Source: an uncultured Eubacteriales bacterium (GTDB taxonomy: Bacteria > Bacillota > Clostridia > Oscillospirales > Butyricicoccaceae). Taken from it: 31,400 nucleotides of DNA. The stretch's first letter is position 1, and each line of letters starts with the position of its first letter. The notes under the pieces are model-generated. The model worked only from the letters and a program-made list of their open reading frames with translations. It did no database searches and was not told the DNA's origin. The position numbers were made by a program, and so were the translations under genes. Positions 30,899 through 31,400 of this stretch are shown here, one piece after another. The stretch spans positions 1 through 31,400 of the forward strand of contig USML01000007.1 in NCBI GenBank assembly GCA_900555855.1, read 5' to 3'.

Positions 30899-30929
30899 AT
30901 TATACTATAGCCCCCCCGGCGGATTGCAA
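30899..30929 (-). promoter_or_regulatory. Probable promoter of the rrf2 gene
   Basis: On the minus strand TTGCAA (30924-30929) and TATAAT (30899-30904) have a 19-base spacer, slightly long. It lies about 40 bases before the ATG at 30861. Confidence 0.5.
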
Positions 30930-30953
30930 CCGCCGTGTTTTTTGCAAAAGCGC

Positions 30954-30982
30954 TTTTCTTTTTCCGCAGTTTCCGCTATACT
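30954..30982 (+). promoter_or_regulatory. Probable promoter of the HtrA-like gene
   Basis: A good TATACT (30977-30982) is about 32 bases upstream of the ATG; the -35 site at 17 bases is only TTTTCT. A TTGCAA further upstream is too distant. Confidence 0.45.
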
Positions 30983-31014
30983 GAAGCAAATAACACCAGA
31001 ACGGAGAGCCTGCC

Positions 31015-31400
31015 ATGAACGATAGCCGCCATTTCGATCCCTTTTCCAGGCCCATGGGCCGCCCCGACTGCCGGCTCGTCCCAAAGCGCCGCCGCTGGCC
31101 GCTGCGGGTGCTGCTGGCGCTGGCGGCAGTGCTGGCCGTGGCGGCGGTTTCCGCCGCCTCTGTCTATGGGATGCTGCGGCTGTCCCAGCGGCAGGTGGAT
31201 CTGACCGGACGGAAGATCGTCTTCCACCCGGTGGAAAAGGACAGCGCAGACGCCCTCTCCCTGCCGGAGCTTTATGAGAAGTGCCGGCCGGTGGTGGTGA
31301 ATGTGATGGTGCAGGGCTCCGGCGGCGCAGCCAGCAGCAGCGGCACCGGCTTTGTGCTCACGGAGGATGGCTATATCGCCACCTGCGCCCATGTGGTGAC
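31015..31400 (+). CDS. HtrA/DegP-like membrane-anchored serine protease, N-terminal part (cut by window edge)
   Basis: About 128 residues are visible. A cytoplasmic basic N-terminus (PKRRRW) precedes one membrane segment (about residues 29-52), then a linker, then the start of a trypsin-like domain: VVVNVMVQG, a Gly/Ser-rich loop, and GTGFVLTEDGYIATCAHVV, where the His of AHVV is the catalytic His of HtrA proteases. The Asp, Ser and any PDZ domain lie beyond the window. GGAGAG precedes the ATG at 31015. The layout suggests an exported quality-control protease facing outside the membrane. Confidence 0.85.
   Translation, partial: MNDSRHFDPFSRPMGRPDCRLVPKRRRWPLRVLLALAAVLAVAAVSAASVYGMLRLSQRQVDLTGRKIVFHPVEKDSADALSLPELYEKCRPVVVNVMVQGSGGAASSSGTGFVLTEDGYIATCAHVV

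Noticed and set aside
1..31400. CRISPR arrays, insertion sequences, prophage or attachment sites
   Set aside because: No regularly spaced repeats, transposase or integrase-like frames, or duplicated tRNA ends were seen anywhere in the window.

Overview
The window looks like a chromosomal segment of a GC-rich gut-type Clostridia (Firmicutes), most plausibly of the Oscillospiraceae/Ruminococcaceae kind. This is inferred from strong AGGAGG-type ribosome binding sites, several TTG starts, SigA-like promoters with 17-base spacers, Rex, and Clostridia-style gene neighbourhoods. I see no phage, transposon, CRISPR array or rRNA. Almost every gene is in an intact short operon with a recognisable promoter and hairpin terminator.

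Layout. 1-2160 (minus): a MarR regulator, an E2-like acyltransferase homologue and an acyl-CoA ligase (cut by the window edge), chained by overlapping stop/start codons. 2160-5190 (plus): potassium uptake trkA-trkH. 5236-6766: a cytoplasmic serine hydrolase of the beta-lactamase/esterase fold. 6789-8516 (minus): an AT-rich gene for a secreted protein of unknown function, translationally coupled to a GC-rich membrane protein, with a long leader holding a three-codon minicistron and alternative hairpins. 8602-8985 (minus): a small Cys-rich protein. 9039-16614 (plus): an AraC regulator, a class A-like serine hydrolase without a signal peptide, dipeptide/oligopeptide ABC permeases and ATPases, and a lipoprotein binding protein. 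It faces a convergent M55 D-aminopeptidase gene (16634-17594), and together they suggest import and degradation of D-amino-acid-containing peptides. 17784-17934 (minus): tRNA-Gln(CUG).

17976-22285 (plus): polA, rimI and tsaD, tightly overlapping. 22450-24902 (plus): rex, a short-chain dehydrogenase and a TtcA-like tRNA thiolase. 24963-30480 (plus): a methionine unit, metN-metI-metQ followed by a GlcD-type FAD 2-hydroxyacid dehydrogenase and a class I aminotransferase. 30619-30929 (minus): an internally deleted Rrf2 regulator. 31015 to the end (plus): the start of an HtrA-like membrane-anchored serine protease.

The most interesting element is upstream of metN. A consensus promoter drives a 46-codon ORF with 12 Met and 6 Cys residues, nine of the Met within codons 11-26. 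A perfect intrinsic terminator lies between it and metN. I read this as a ribosome-mediated attenuator sensing methionine (perhaps also cysteine), where Firmicutes would normally carry an S-box or T-box. The downstream dehydrogenase and aminotransferase could convert 2-hydroxy-4-methylthiobutyrate through the keto acid to methionine, so the unit may combine methionine uptake with salvage of its hydroxy and keto analogues.

Other points worth checking are the Rrf2 protein lacking its wing and Fe-S cysteine region, the E2-like protein with Glu in place of the catalytic His, tandem direct repeats at the araC promoter, and a cluster of DnaA-box-like 9-mers upstream of rex.
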